DNA of 64,000 nt from Hippopus hippopus (lineage: Eukaryota > Mollusca > Bivalvia > Cardiida > Cardiidae). Where the stretch lies: contig OX328108.1 in assembly GCA_946811185.2 (NCBI GenBank), positions 9,568,412-9,632,411 of the forward strand, in the 5' to 3' direction. This document shows positions 35,901 to 48,609 of this stretch, in pieces. The notes under the pieces are model-generated. The model saw only the letters and a list, made by a program, of their open reading frames with translations. It had not been told where the DNA came from and ran no database searches. The translations under genes and the position numbers were made by a program. Numbering within the stretch: the stretch's first letter is position 1; every line of letters starts with the position of its first letter.

Positions 35901-38780
35901 TTACTATCAAAAGTAATGCTAATTATTACCACTGATGTGTCTACTTAAAGTATTGGGCACCTAACACTCACACAAACCAACGACTGTAAATATTCTATCG
36001 ACGGAATGCTTGTCACCGGAATTTTTAATATCTGAGAAATTTCCGTTGCCACATACTTTGTATAATGTTAGGATACACAAAATAGGTCTGCTACATGTGA
36101 CTTTTTACCTTTATTTGCAAATATGTGAACTTCATATACCATCAAGGAAATAATATTAGGTGATATCTGTGCAGCTTTGGCGATATTAACTATCAAAGAC
36201 AAAGGATGGTCATTTTTGGTATGCAAACGTAAAATTTCCGTTACCGTCAGTTCGACATGTAATGCTTCAAAAGTTGGAATTCCAGTTATATAACTAGACG
36301 CACAGTACACTAAGAATTGTTACAGGTAACATTTGCAAAGTATATGTTCATTTAATTGTTGTCAGTATCGGCATTTGTGATAAAAGTAAAACTTCCCTTA
36401 CTAAAATTTCCATTACCGAAATCCCAAATTTTCTGCTTTTGGGATACAAATTTTACATTATATCATTAGTAGATTTCATTTTATAACATATTAACACCGC
36501 CAAGATGTTCCAGTTCTGTAGATATCATATACAAACTAATTTTGAAAATACGGGAGTACTTGTTGATACTGAGGCCATTTGTACTCGAGCGCTTTCATGA
36601 AGCTAACTTCATGGGACTGGATATAAGAATTACCTTTGTTTGTAAAGGGCCCAAGTAGATTTAACAAGTCCAGCGCCAACAGTGAAATACAAACTGTAAG
36701 CTGTTTATAGTCGCGTTAGTGTAGTAAAATTTCCAAGACCAGGAGGTAACGGAAGTTTTAAGATATCGTCGGAGTCAAATAGGACGCATTGCCCTGTTAG
36801 TTATGGTATTTGAGGCCAAGTTTTTTTGTTTTGTTTTAATGTCACTCTGTGAGAAGTTGTTACATCTATGCAAAAGTGAAGTTTTTGTAAAATACTTAGG
36901 CGAAACCCACTCTTTTCAATACTGAGGTATGCATCCCTTGTTTCAAGGTACTCACATTCAAAAAAAAAAAAAATACTGGAAGTAAATTTAACTTTTTCCC
37001 TAGTAATCAAATAAAAAAGGTGCAAGTTAATCAGTATTTTGTATCAAAATAAGAATTTTGTTTGTCACATATGTTGCATTCAATTTCAGTATCAGAAACT
37101 AGCTTTGGTAATGGAAATTTCGATTTTTTCAGGAACAAAATGGGGCAAAAATCAAGGGCAGAAGTCCAACAACGTGTTTTGATGACTGAATGCGTTTTAT
37201 GTAAGAAAGATATGCTGATACCAATAAGTGACTGGCTTTACGCTTATATGGGGTGATTGAAAGCTTTTAAACAGTTGCATTAAATATTTGTACATCATTT
37301 GATTGAACACTTGATATACAAGGGATTTTTAAGGAAAACTACACTGAAATACTACTATCAAGTCCGACATGATCTTGTCCTTTGGTTTCAGTCAGATTTT
37401 GCTTGTAGAAATGCGATGAATGACACTATTGGACGCTTTTTGCGGAGTTTTCACATTAGAATGAAATATCCATTACCAAAGCAACTACATTTTCTGATGG
37501 GACTTATCTTCGCAGAATGGGCTAAACTTGTTTGAAAATTAAAGCCACATACACAGTATAATCTGAATTTTGATGAAAAGAGTGTCAGAATTTGATTTAA
37601 ACATCAATCAGTCAAGTTAGAATATCTTAAATGTAACAATATCGCTAATTATTCGATGTTTAAAAAGTTCCAAATAAAAGTATAAAAAGACTAAGTTTGC
37701 TGTGCTATGCAAGTAGATTGGTTGATATCTCACTTAGAATCACCATTTCTATAGATAAGCATGTACCAGTGGAACAGAACCTAAATCTCAATGTGTACAT
37801 TGGTCTACTTAGTACTTACCATTTGATGTCAAACTCATAGGAATTCACGTAACGGATATTCAATTTTTCACCCATTTTGTGAGACCAGTGTATTTAGATA
37901 ATCGTTCATAACTTTGTAACCACCAAAGCTATGCATTCAAAATTTTAGATTTAAGATCCTGAAAACATTCCTCACATTAAAAACAACATGGCATGTGAAT
38001 TTGACGAAGTCGAATTTTTTATATTTTTACAGCTGCCATGTTCCTACTTATTGAGAATGGCTGTGTAACACATCTCCAAAATTCAAATGAATTGAAAAAT
38101 AGATCACAGAAAAAAAAAACGTGAGTATCCATGACACAACAAAGGACACTTTGATATGGTCCGATCAGAGGCACTTCAAACTGTTTTGTCATCTTATATA
38201 TTGAATTTAAACAGCAAATTTACACAAATCTCTGTATAAAACAATAAGTGGAAGCTAAAATTTCTCTTTGATAATGTAAAAAATTTTGGTTCTTTTATGA
38301 AACGAACATCTATCTGTATCAGTCTTGGCCTGTATTGGCCAAACATTGTAGAATTCATGAAATTCTATATCTAAATGACTTAATTGATTGAAATAGACAG
38401 ACTTCTCATTCATTCAGATTGCTTGTCATGTATTACGTAATTTAGATTTAGCATAAATAATATAGAAAAATAATACAGCAAGGTCTACATGAGCATAAAA
38501 TCAATGATGACTACAGTATACTGTTTTTTTCTTCAGGTATTTCATCATTTATGGATAAAAGTATAGTGAAATCCCAAACTTTTTTAGAAACCCCACCCCG
38601 TTTTTCAAATTTGTTAATCTAGGGGGTGACAAAAACACCTTGTCTTGAAAAGCTGTGGGAATCCTGACCTTGTGTACCCTCTAGAGGTCACATTTTCAGT
38701 CAGATACTCATGAAACTTGGTCAGAATGTCTTGTTAATATCTAGGAGTACCGGTAGTTTAATCAAAGTACTGACTGTACT
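32925..38780. other. Long unannotated stretch
   Basis: I see no gene. It holds one decayed family 1 MITE palindrome (about 33675-33735, GTGGGAAAAGTAGAAAATGC), a decayed SINE (about 33785-33990, ending TCAATCAATCTG) and a partial repeat A-type unit (about 38640-38760). The remainder is AT-rich unique-looking sequence with only short random frames. Confidence 0.4.
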
Positions 38781-38782
38781 AA

Positions 38783-39105
38783 TAGATTGATTGATTGTAT
38801 GGTGTTTAACGCCGTTTTCAACATTATTTCAGTTATATCACGGCGGCCAGTGCACCTATACATGCATTCCAGGAGTCTCTTTTACCAGTGCTTCGCACAA
38901 TTTTCTTTACAAGCCACTGGTTGCTTTCCCACATAATCATCGTCGAAACGATGGTCAGCGGTGGGAGAGGGATGAATCCTGTCGCAGTGACTATCATCAA
39001 TCCTAAGAAAGAAATTGGCCGAGCCAGGGGTCGTAACCAGGGATCGAACCCTGGACCTCGTGTTCTCAAGTCCTGCACGCTACCGACTGAGCTACCGAGG
39101 CTTGG
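38783..39105 (-). mobile_element. tRNA-derived SINE with intact A and B boxes
   Basis: On the minus strand the head reads GCCTCGGTAGCTCAGTCGGT (A box at 39081-39095) and GGTTCGATCCC (B box at 39041-39051). The spacing and stem-forming flanks fit a tRNA-like structure. The body carries the same GAAAGCAACCAGTGGCTTGT block as other copies. The 3' end reads ACGGCGTTAAACACCATACA followed by a CAATCAATC tail. It is the best-preserved SINE here. Confidence 0.82.
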
Positions 39106-39356
39106 CGAAAGTACTAATAGAAGGTGATGCTAGAAATATGCTAGCAAATACGTTTTAACAATGGATCATTTCATTAAAGATTTCATTCATCTCATGGTTG
39201 ATAACATCTTTTTTCTCAGATTTATGTAATGATTTTAGAGTCTGCTCAACAGCAATAACCAGTATAAATGTTGATTTTAAACTTTATTGGTTACAGGTCT
39301 ACATACGTGACTTGTTTGGATTGATTATGCATCAGTAAATCTAATGAACTAAGTGG

Positions 39357-39983
39357 TTTTTAGCTCCACTGGCCGAAGGCCAGCGGGCTGATGTCATGGC
39401 CCGGTGTCTGTCGTGCGTGTATGTGTCGGTCCGTGTGTGCGTTAACCTTTATTTCAAACATCTTCTTCTCTGAAACTACCCATCCAATTTTGATGAAACT
39501 TCACAGAAATGATCCTGCCATGGTCCTCTTCAGAATTTTTTGAAAGATTCCTTCAAAAACTCTGGTTGCCATGGCAACAAAACTGAAAAATATTAAAAAT
39601 CTTTAAAAATCTTGTCTGAAACCATAAGGCCTAGGGCTACCAAATTTGGCATGTAGCTTTATCTAGTGGACCTCTACCAAGTTCCTTCAAATAGTAGCCC
39701 TGCAGTCAAATTTGGCCCCGTCCCAGGGGTCACAAGTTTTACATGGGCTTATAAAGGGAAAATTTTGAAATTCTTCTGGTACCTAGCCATAGGGCCTAGG
39801 GCTACCAAATTTTGCATGTAGCTTTATCAAGTGGGCGTCTACCAAGAGGACCCAAATTATAGCCCTAGGGTCAAATGTGGCCCAGCCCCAGGGGTCACAA
39901 GTTTTATATGGGCTTATATAGGGAAAACTTTAAAAATCTACTTTTACCTAGCCGTAAAGCCTAGGGCTACCATATTTGGTATG
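39357..39983 (+). repeat. Hairpin-headed repeat B, left part (interrupted)
   Basis: Head hairpin CACTGGCCGAAGGCCAGCGG, GTGTGTGCGTTAA, then tandem units as in the 31.8-kb copy. It is interrupted by a TA-flanked insertion at 39986-41074 and resumes at 41075. Confidence 0.7.
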
Positions 39984-39985
39984 TA

Positions 39986-41074
39986 CCATATTCGGATGGG
40001 AAAAAATAATTATTTATTTTGGTGTCCGAAAATTTACAAAAATAATTGTCTTACTGTCCGAAAATTTAGGGATGAATTGATGATGGAAATCTCTATCCGA
40101 AAACTTTCGTTCCTAACAAACATTTTAATTATTAACGATCCATTATCTACAGTTTTGCGTGTGAAAATTAACAGTAAGTATGACAAATAATACCTGTCAA
40201 TCACGGTAGTTCCCAATTAAAAGTTTAATGACAGTACAAATGTTTGCAAATGTTTTTCTCACTGAAATACGCTTTAATTATTTCCCCTACACAATCCAAG
40301 ATCAAAGAGGATGATGTAGTATGCCGCCGAATGTTTGATCAAGTACCGCACATGCTCGCTTGTTAGTAATTTGATTGGTTGAATTAGTGATAACCAGTCA
40401 TTTACATCGTTCATACACATTCTTGTCTCCTTGTCAACATGTCGAACTGTGTACGGGGCGTTACAACTATCAATACCGTTAAGCATTAAAAGTGTATCTT
40501 ACAGCGTTTATCACTAAAATTTACGACTTTAATGCGTCAGGGTTTTTGACATAAATATCTAGCCTGTGTAACACAAATTAGCACTTGTATTCAGTTTACC
40601 ACGATCATCAGATGCCATACAAAGGATTAATCCTTAAAACAAAGATCGATCTACAATTCTCAGGTACTTGCTAATTAACCCTCTCCCAAACAAGCCCTTG
40701 TTTTTATGTGTCTGCAGTACAAGTCTTACGAAAACACTGTGGGAAAAGGAGAAATTGCTCGAAATGAGCAATTTATCCTTTTCTCACCATGTTTTCTACC
40801 CCTTTGGAGAACTTTCCGCCATTTTAATAACTTTTAAGATTTAAAATTGTCGTATGCAAACTCTTTCAGTTTGGAAGGGTCTAAAATTTGTCCTTTGGGA
40901 AAGAGTATTGCGGGTTTTCGTCAAACTTCTAAACCATTATAATTTCGTGTCCGAAAATTAAGGGACAGACATTTTACTAAGGGTCGGAAATTAGGGACAA
41001 AAAATAAATTATTTTGGCAAATAATTAATGCTGTCCAAAAATTTAGGGTGTCCGAATACTTAGGGGAAATATGG
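39986..41074. mobile_element. TA-flanked non-autonomous DNA transposon (1,089 bp) nested in repeat B
   Basis: The ends are CCATATTCGG and, inverted, CCATATTTCC. The duplicated target is the dinucleotide TA (39984-39985 and 41075-41076), judged against intact repeat B units that read GCATGTAGCTTTATC. Subterminal motifs GTCCGAAAATTTA recur at both ends in inverted orientation. It encodes no transposase and contains a family 1 MITE (about 40675-40905). TA targets suggest a Tc1/mariner-superfamily enzyme mobilised it. Confidence 0.7.
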
Positions 41075-41076
41075 TA

Positions 41077-41516
41077 GCTTTATCTAGTGGCCCTCTTAGC
41101 CCTGGGGTCAAGTTTGTCCCCACACCAGGGATCACAAGTTTTACATGGGGTTTTATAGTAAAAACTTTATAAATCTTCTTGTTACTAACCATAAGACCCA
41201 GGGCTACTAAATTTAGCCCTGTCTCAAGGGTCTCATGTTTGACAGGGCCTTTTATTGAGGAAACTTTGAAAATCTTCTTGTTTGTAACCATTCTAGACCT
41301 GCATTATTTGGTATGGGGCTTCATCTTGTGGACCTTTACCAGGATTCAAGTAATTGTAGCTTTTTGGTCAAAAATGGATTTACCCTGGGATCATAACTTT
41401 CTCGTAGGATTTTATAAAAAAAAATTTGTATGTCTTCTAGTTTGAAACGCATTGGCCAAGTATTGTAATGTTTGGCTTGTAGTGCTTGTACTTGTTAGCC
41501 ATCATGGCCCTCTTGT
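41077..41516 (+). repeat. Hairpin-headed repeat B, right part
   Basis: It resumes exactly where the TA-flanked insertion ends and closes with a variant of the tail hairpin (GCCATCATGGCCCTCTTG). Confidence 0.68.
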
Positions 41517-41657
41517 TTTAACTTTTTCACAGGCTTGTTTACATTTCTTAGTCCAAACCCATGGAATTTTGCTTCTCAACAAATATGTCAAGGGTTCAAC
41601 TACTGTAGACAAATTTGGAATAAATTTCCTATACAATACCAAGCCAAGATTGCAACT

Positions 41658-42990
41658 CTTTTTAGCTCCACTGGCCGAAGGCCAGCGGGCTTATGTCATG
41701 GCCTGTTGTCCGTCGTGCGTCCGTCCGTCCGTCTGTCCGTGCGTCCGTCCGTCCGTCCGTGCGTTAACTTTTTTTTAAAACGTCTTCTTCTCTGAAACTA
41801 CCCATCCAATTTTGATGAAACTTCACAGAAATTATCCTGCCATGGTCCTCTTCAGAATTTCTTGAAAGAATTTAATTCCTTCAAAAACTCTTGTTGCCAT
41901 GGCAACAAAACTGAAAAATTTTGAAAATCTTTGAAAATCTTCTTGTCTGAAACCGTAAGGCCAAGGGCTACCAAATTTGGCATGTAGCTTTATCTAGTGG
42001 ACCTCTACCAAGTTTCTTCAATTTATAGCCCTGGGGTCAAAATTGGCCCCACCCCGGGGGTTACAAGTTATACATGGGCTTATTTAGGGAGAACTTTAAA
42101 ATTCCTCTTCTACCTAGCCATAGGGCCTAGAGCTACCAAATTTGGCATGTAGCTTTATCTAGTGGACCTCTGCCAAGATTGTTCAAATTATAGCCCTGGG
42201 GTCAAATTAGGCCCTGCCCGGGGGTAACAAGTTTTACATGGGCTTATATAACAAGTTTTACATGAGCTTATATAGGGAGAACTTTAAAATTCTTCTTTGA
42301 CCTAGCCATGGGGCCTAGGGCGACCAAATTTGGCATGTAGCTTTATCTAGTGGACCTGTACCAAGGGTGTCCAAATTATAGCCGAGGGTTAAATTTGACT
42401 TCGCTCCGGGGGGTAACATGTTTTACATGGGCGGGCTTATATAGGAAAATCTTTCGCATCTAGCTATAAGGGCTAGGGCTATCAAATTTTGCATTTAGCT
42501 TTATCTAGGGGGTCTCTATCAAGGATGCCCAAATTATAGCCCAGGGGGTCAAATGTAGCCCCACCCCAGGGGGTCACAAGTTCTACATGGTCTTATATAA
42601 GGAAACTTTAATAATCTACTTGTACATAGCCATATTTAGGCCTAGGGCTACCAAATTTTGCATGTAACTTTATATAATGGGCCTCTACCAAGAGGGCTCA
42701 AATTTTAACTTTGGGGGTCAAGTTTGACTCCACACCAGGGGTCACAAGTTTTACATTGGCTTTTATAGTGAAAACTTGATAAACCTGTGTCATGGATCAC
42801 ATATTTTACAGGGCCTTTTATTCAGCAAACTTGTTTTACATGACTTTTTATTGGGCAAGATTAAAAAATCTTTTTGTTTATAACCACACATTCTAGTTTC
42901 ATATTGTAGGTCTGGGGTCAAAATTGCCTTCATTCCAGGGATCGCAAGTTTAACATGGGCTTCAAAATATTGTCACTTCAATTTAAACAT
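41658..42990 (+). repeat. Hairpin-headed repeat B, copy with CGTCCGTC microsatellite
   Basis: The head hairpin CACTGGCCGAAGGCCAGCGG is followed by an unusually long CGTCC/GTCCGTGC microsatellite (about 41710-41765), then five to six tandem units. There is no clear tail hairpin, so the 3' end is truncated or decayed. Confidence 0.65.
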
Positions 42991-43093
42991 TAATCAAGGG
43001 AAATAACTCTTTTTATGAAAGATAAAGTTCGTTACTATTTACCTCCCTTGATTATCAAGCTGCAGTGATACATGATTGGTGCTAGACAAGTTT

Positions 43094-43215
43094 TTTAGCT
43101 CCACTGGCCGAAGGCCAGCAGGCTTATGTTATGGCCCGTTGTCCGTTGTGCGTCCATCCGTATGTTAACTTTTTAGCTCATTTGAGCACAACGTGCTCAA
43201 GGGGAGCTTTTAGCA
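43094..43215 (+). repeat. Repeat B head directly followed by a repeat A head
   Basis: A roughly 75-bp repeat B head (CACTGGCCGAAGGCCAGCAG) is cut off and joined to a repeat A head (AGCTCATTTGAGCACAACGT...GGGGAGCT). This is a chimeric or nested insertion. Confidence 0.6.
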
Positions 43216-43429
43216 TTTGTTTCAACTCAATAAAAGAATTTTCAATCATACACCAAAACAAAAAATTATCCTCCACATATCTGACTGTGTTTACAAACTA
43301 TGAAGTGTTCATATTAATACACCATGTCTACTGTTTGATGATGACTAGCTTAGAAAAAGTATTAATAAAATAAGTTTGAAAAAAAATCTTAGTGATTTAT
43401 TATGACAATTGTTAGCACACATGTAACTC

Positions 43430-43617
43430 ATTACCAAACGATAATATTTTAGGCTTGTCTAAATCGAAAGCACTTGCAGACGACAAAATAAAAATGATTG
43501 AAAATTTGAAATTTGTTTTGTGAACAGTAGAAAACATTGTAAGAAAAGGAGAAAATGCTTTTCTAAAGCCTTCTTTCTCAGGGTCATCAAAAGTAGGGAT
43601 TGTCTGGTAATAGGTTA
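43430..43617. mobile_element. Hairpin MITE, family 1, with deleted palindrome
   Basis: The left end CATTACCAAACGATAATATT and the right end GTCTGGTAATAGGTTAA are visible. Only one arm of the central palindrome (AAGGAGAAAATGC) remains. Confidence 0.55.
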
Positions 43618-43669
43618 AAAAGATATATTTCAAACTGAGATTGATGTATATACTTGTTTTTTACTGGCA

Positions 43670-44480
43670 CTGAAGGTCCATCCGTCCATCTGTCCGTGCG
43701 TGCATTAACTTTTATTTCAAACATCTCTGAAACTACTTATCCAATTTTGATGAAACTTCAAAGAAATGATCCTGCCATGGTCTTCTTCAGAATCCCATGA
43801 CAGAATTTTATTCCTTCAAAAACTCTGGTTGCCATGGCAACAAAACTGAAAAATATAGAAAATTTTCAAAAATCTTCTTCTCTGAAACTGTAAGGCCTAG
43901 GGCTACCAAATTTGGCATGTAGCTGTATCTAGTGGGCCTCTACCAAGTTCCTTCAAATAATAGCCATGGGGTCTACCAAATTTTGCATGTAGCTTTATCT
44001 AGTGGGCCTGTACAAGGAGGGCCCAAATTATAGTCCTTGACCCAAGTTTGTCCCCACACCACGGAACACAAGGTCACCAGTTTTACATGGGCTTTTGTAA
44101 TGAAAACTATCTTAAGTCATCATGTTACTAACCATTATAAAGACTAAGGCTATTAGATTTAGCCCTGTCTCATGGGTTTCATGTTTTACAGGGCTTTTCA
44201 TTGAGAAAAATTTGAAAATCTTCTTGTTTATAACATTCAAGAACTGAATTATTTGGTATGGAGCTTTATATTGTGGACCTCCACCAGGATTCAAATAATT
44301 ATAGCTTTGCGATCAAAATTGGCTTTGCCCATGGATCACAACTTTCTCGTAGGATAAGATAGAAAAATGTTTGCATATCCTCGTGTTTGAAATCAATTTG
44401 CTGAATATTGTAATGTTTGGCTTGTAGTGTTTTTACTTAATAGCCAGTGGAGCGATACAGGGCCATCATGGCCCTCTTGT
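43670..44480 (+). repeat. Hairpin-headed repeat B, 5'-truncated copy
   Basis: It starts in the GTCCATCCGTCC microsatellite, without the head hairpin. It has tandem units (CTGAAACTACTTATCCAATT onward) and the tail hairpin GGGCCATCATGGCCC with TCTTG. Confidence 0.65.
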
Positions 44481-45490
44481 TTGTTTTAGGTCCAGGAACT
44501 TGCATTATGGCTTCCACCTTCATCTTGGAAGGCTAAATGCCATCCTTAGTTACACTAAAAACAAAATATCTAACGTCATCTTGAAGGAAAAAACGCTTTT
44601 CTTTCCTAACTCAGGTTAATATTCATTTTGGCTAGACTTTTCAACACTAACTCCAAATATTTCTTATGTTCATCATCATTTTGACTTGTATTGGCGATAT
44701 CATCTAATATGCAACCCACAGAATCCAATACCAGCACCATGTCCATGGTTTTTTGGAATATTGGGGATGAACTTGAAAGTCTATATGGAAGTTTGAGATA
44801 CTGTACACATGGATATATGCATGTGTTGAAAAATTTGCGAATTACTGATTAAGGAAATATTCACGAATTCAAAACACTTATTATTTGGTGGTATATTAAT
44901 TTTGTGGTAAAATACGCAAACAGAAAAGTTTGCAAATTTTTCACATTCGCAAAATCACAAAAATTTCCACATCGCAATAATTTCCACTTATACAGTATCA
45001 GTAATGCCCCATATATAGTGAATTTGTCACATATTCATGCGACTGCTCATGTAATCATACATGTTAGTACACATGATGCATGTCAATTTTTTTAAACTTT
45101 TGTCCCCAATCTAATTTTATGAACACATATCTTCTGCTGTTGGTGATGGATATTCTGCTGTATCAAATACAGGATTAAACATGACTGAGAAATCTCCTTA
45201 AATTCTAACTATATTGTCAGGTTTTAATACTCAGGCCTCTGCCAACTCTCAGAATTTTGTGAAGTTACTTCTCCCTAGCCTGAGAATTAGGAGAAGTTTT
45301 TCTAAATGGGGAGAAGTGGTCAGACTTTGAGGAGGAGTTAGACGGACATTAAAAACAGGATGTGAACTGAGTTATACAAGGAAATAATATTTTAACAATT
45401 CAACAGTTCAATTAAATAGAAAACCATGTCAGTACATTAAATTACATAATACTTTCTATCTTTTTAATCAATATCCTTATTCCTATAAGA
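44481..45490. other. Unannotated stretch
   Basis: AT-rich sequence with no gene, tandem array or clear transposon end that I can support. A short GGAGAAGT-rich patch at about 45265-45325 is the only local structure. Confidence 0.35.
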
Positions 45491-45499
45491 AACTACTTA

Positions 45500-46260
45500 A
45501 ATCTTTGCAACACAACAAAATTTTAGACCAGTCCAAATTGAAAGCATTTGCGGACAACAAATAAAATGGAGCACTAATGACAGGATCTGTCTTTGAGATC
45601 TTTGAAAACAATGTGGGAAGAGAACAAAATGCTGGTCACTAGCATTTTCTTCTTTTCCCACTACATTTTCAAAAGCCTTCCTCTTCAGGGTCTTTAAAAC
45701 TCGGGACTGTGTAGTGAAGAGTTAAAACATGTTTATTGTTTCCCCAGCTCAATTCATACACTTTCTGGATAAAAAACATTATGAAAAGAGATTGCATTAC
45801 TTGGTTGAATAATGGTCTCTCTTAGCACATTTTTGTTTTCTTTTTTCTTAAATCTTCCAAACACTATTATTTCCAACATCCTGGACAGAATTTTTTGCTG
45901 AAAATCCTCTTTACCAAGTAAGATAATTTCAGACTACCAAATTGGAAGCATTTGCAGCAAACAAATATAGATAATGACTCAAAGGATATAAATGATGTTA
46001 AAAAATTATGAAAATATTTTGTCAAAAGGAGAAAAGCTTACTACCAGCATTTTCTCCTATTGCCACAATGTTTTCAACTTTTTCATGGTAAGTAAAACCC
46101 AGTTTCAAAGAAATTTAAGTAATAAGACTTGTGTCCAAACTGAAGTTTGGCTTTACTAGTGGCAAGAGTCATCAAAGGGTTAGCTTGAACATACTGTGAG
46201 ACAGGGAAATGCTTGCAACCCCCATTTTCTCCTTTTGCCACAATGTTTTTAACTTTCTCA
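45500..46260. mobile_element. Diverged hairpin MITE copies, family 1
   Basis: One fairly complete copy (about 45500-45727; GGAAGAGAACAAAATGCTGG palindrome; right end TGTAGTGAAGAGTTAA) and two decayed ones (about 45900-46100 and 46140-46260) with recognisable ACCAGCATTTTCTCC centres. Confidence 0.5.
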
Positions 46261-47020
46261 TGGCATATAAACCTCAGATTCAGGAAATTTAAGATTGGTC
46301 ATGACACAACTTACAAGAATACTTTCCATCAATCTTAATATACCAGTCAAACCTTCTAGTTCAGTTTTCTTAGAGAACTTGTGACCTTTCGAAGGGCTGG
46401 TTGCTATACTGATATCACTGTCTCTGTCAACTTTGACAACTTTCAGTTTACTACTTAGTTTATGGAAAGAGCCCTTCAACCACTCAGCTAGAGACAAAGA
46501 AGATAGGTTTGTCTGGGACAACTTTGATGTTGCACATTCAAAGTTTGTACTTTTTCCACTTTCAACTAGTCTTTCCATTTCCGTTTTAATTTTGTTCTCT
46601 AGTGCAAACTGTACAGGTCTTGGTTTGGAAAATTTTGGACTGGAGTCATCACTTCCTTTCATTTCTCCAATAATTGTATCTAACAAGGAAGAGTATTTTG
46701 ACTACAGTTGCTCTATAGAACCAACTTGGTGACTCCATTTTATATTCTTCCAATCAAGCTTGAGTTCCATTAACTAACTTCTTCCAAATAGAGATACGAT
46801 CTCCACACACAACAATTAATGGTAGACTTCTCTTTTGATGACGATATTTGACAGTCACTATTATTTGTCTAGAACTTTATCTCCTGTGTATATCTTTAGC
46901 AACACAAAAGATGGCTCAAGTTTCACATAACTAAAAGTAACTTTCATGGAATTTTCCCAAAACAATAGTAATAGAGGCCCCTGTATCTAATTCCATATAA
47001 AAATCTTTTCCCTAAATCTG
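46258..47020 (-). pseudogene. Degenerate Ty3/gypsy-type pol: protease and start of reverse transcriptase
   Basis: On the minus strand, about 47010-46930 encodes a retropepsin-like active-site segment (FYMELDTGASITIV). Further on, about 46640-46560 encodes the N-terminal reverse-transcriptase landmark KPRPVQFALENKIKTEMERL, typical of Ty3/gypsy pol. The frame is interrupted and the catalytic RT motif is not present in the window part I can read. No LTRs were identified. It is a relic, probably part of the same element as the gag-like frame at 48610-48973. Confidence 0.7.
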
Positions 47021-47283
47021 CATAGAAACATAGATTTCAGAGCTAGACGGTGATCGTAGTGTGAAAAGTGGCCATTCTGCCTCATTTTTTTTTCAGGCTC
47101 TGAAAGTTTGATGTTCATTCAGTAAATGAATTTTGGACATTTTTTTATTTCTCTTGTCCTATATGGCCTTAGGCTGTGAACTTTTGTCAGTCTTTTTATA
47201 GCCTTTTTTGGAGACATCTTGCTTATATGACCTGACCTATACAGCTATGACACTTGGCATTCTTGTAGAAACAATTCTGTCAT

Positions 47284-48318
47284 TATTATGCCCCCCTTCA
47301 ATGAAGTGGGGGTATAATGCTTTGCTAATGTCAGTCGGTCCGTCGGTTGGTTGGTCCGTCGGTCGGTCGGTAGACCTTACCTTGTCCGGATTATAACTAG
47401 ACACAGAATTGACCTAGGTTCGTCTAATTTAGCACAGACATGCGTCTCGGAGTGTAGATGATCCCTATTGATTTTGAGGTCAATCGGTCAAAGGTCGAGG
47501 TCACAGTGACCATCAACATGTTGATATATAGACCAAACCTTGTCCGGATGATCACTAGACACAGAATTGACCTAGGTTTGTCAAATTTGGCACAGACATT
47601 TTTCTCGGAGTGTAGATGATCCCTATTGATTTTGAGGTCAATCGGTCAAAGGTCAAGGTCACAGCGACTGTCAACATGTTGATATATAGACCAAACCTTG
47701 TCTGGATGATAACTAGACACAGAATTGACCTAGGTTCGTCAAATTTGGCACAGACATGTGTCTTGGAGTGTAGATGATCCCTATTGATTTTGAGGTCAAT
47801 CGGTCAAATGTCAAGGTCACAGTGACCGTAAACATGTTGATATATAGACCAAACCTTGTCCGGATGATAACTAGACACAGAATTGACCTAGGTTCGTCAA
47901 ATTTGGCACAGACATGCGTCTTGGAGTGTAGATGATCCCTATTGATTTTGAGGTCAATCGGTCAAATGTCAAGGTCACAGTGACCGTCAACATGTTGATA
48001 TTTAGACCAAACCTTGTCCGGATGATAACTAGACACAGAATTGACCTAGGTTTGTCAAATTTGGCACAGACATTTGTCTCGGAGTGCAGATGATCCCTAT
48101 CGATTTTGAGATTAATCCATCAAAGGTCAAGGTCACAGTGGCCTTCAACTTAATGATATTTAGACCTAACCTTGTCCAGATGATAACTAGACACAGAATT
48201 GACCTAGGTCCTTCAAATTCTGTACAGATATTAATCTTGGAGTGTAGATGATCCCTATCGATTTTAAGGTTAATCTGGGAAAGGTCAAGGTCACAGTGAC
48301 CACCAGATGATTCAGGGC
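47284..48318 (+). repeat. Hairpin-headed repeat C with six-copy ~158-bp minisatellite
   Basis: The head is TTATGCCCCCCTTCAATGAA followed by GTGGGGGTATAA, an inverted repeat. GTCGGTCCGTCGGTTGG-type short repeats come next, then six units of about 158 bp (ACCAAACCTTGTCCGGATGA; CAGAATTGACCTAGGTTCGT; GGTCAAGGTCACAGTGACC). It lies between the gag-like and protease-like parts of the gypsy relic, so it probably inserted into it. Confidence 0.75.
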
Positions 48319-48609
48319 CCGCGTTGCCGTTCGCCACTTGAGCCATTTGCTCAAAAAAAATTAAAGTGTCTCAAAAATCATCATGTGGCTCAACTTGTGA
48401 CTCCAACATTTTATTCGCATATTATTGGGGACGTAGTAAGCATCAAAGTTGACTGGGAAAAAGCGGAAGTCGAACGCGCGTGCCGAAAAGAAAATCGATA
48501 ACCCAGTCTGTGTATCGGCGACTGTTTACAATCTTGTATGTATACACACGGCGGTGTGTATAATTATGCGAACTGTTGACAGATTATCACGTTTAACAAT
48601 TGAAGTGGG

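Noticed and set aside
39010..39105. Genuine tRNA gene on the minus strand
   Set aside because: The A and B boxes are good, but the sequence continues into a body and a TCAATCAATC-type tail shared with other copies in the window, so it is a SINE head.
41452..41795. Frames with Arg/Pro/Val/Ser-rich repeats
   Set aside because: They arise from the CGTCC/GTCCGTGC microsatellite in the head of repeat B.
47284..48318. Possible coding repeats or a structural RNA gene
   Set aside because: Frames do not persist across the ~158-bp units, whose length is not a multiple of three; better explained as a minisatellite core of a repeat.
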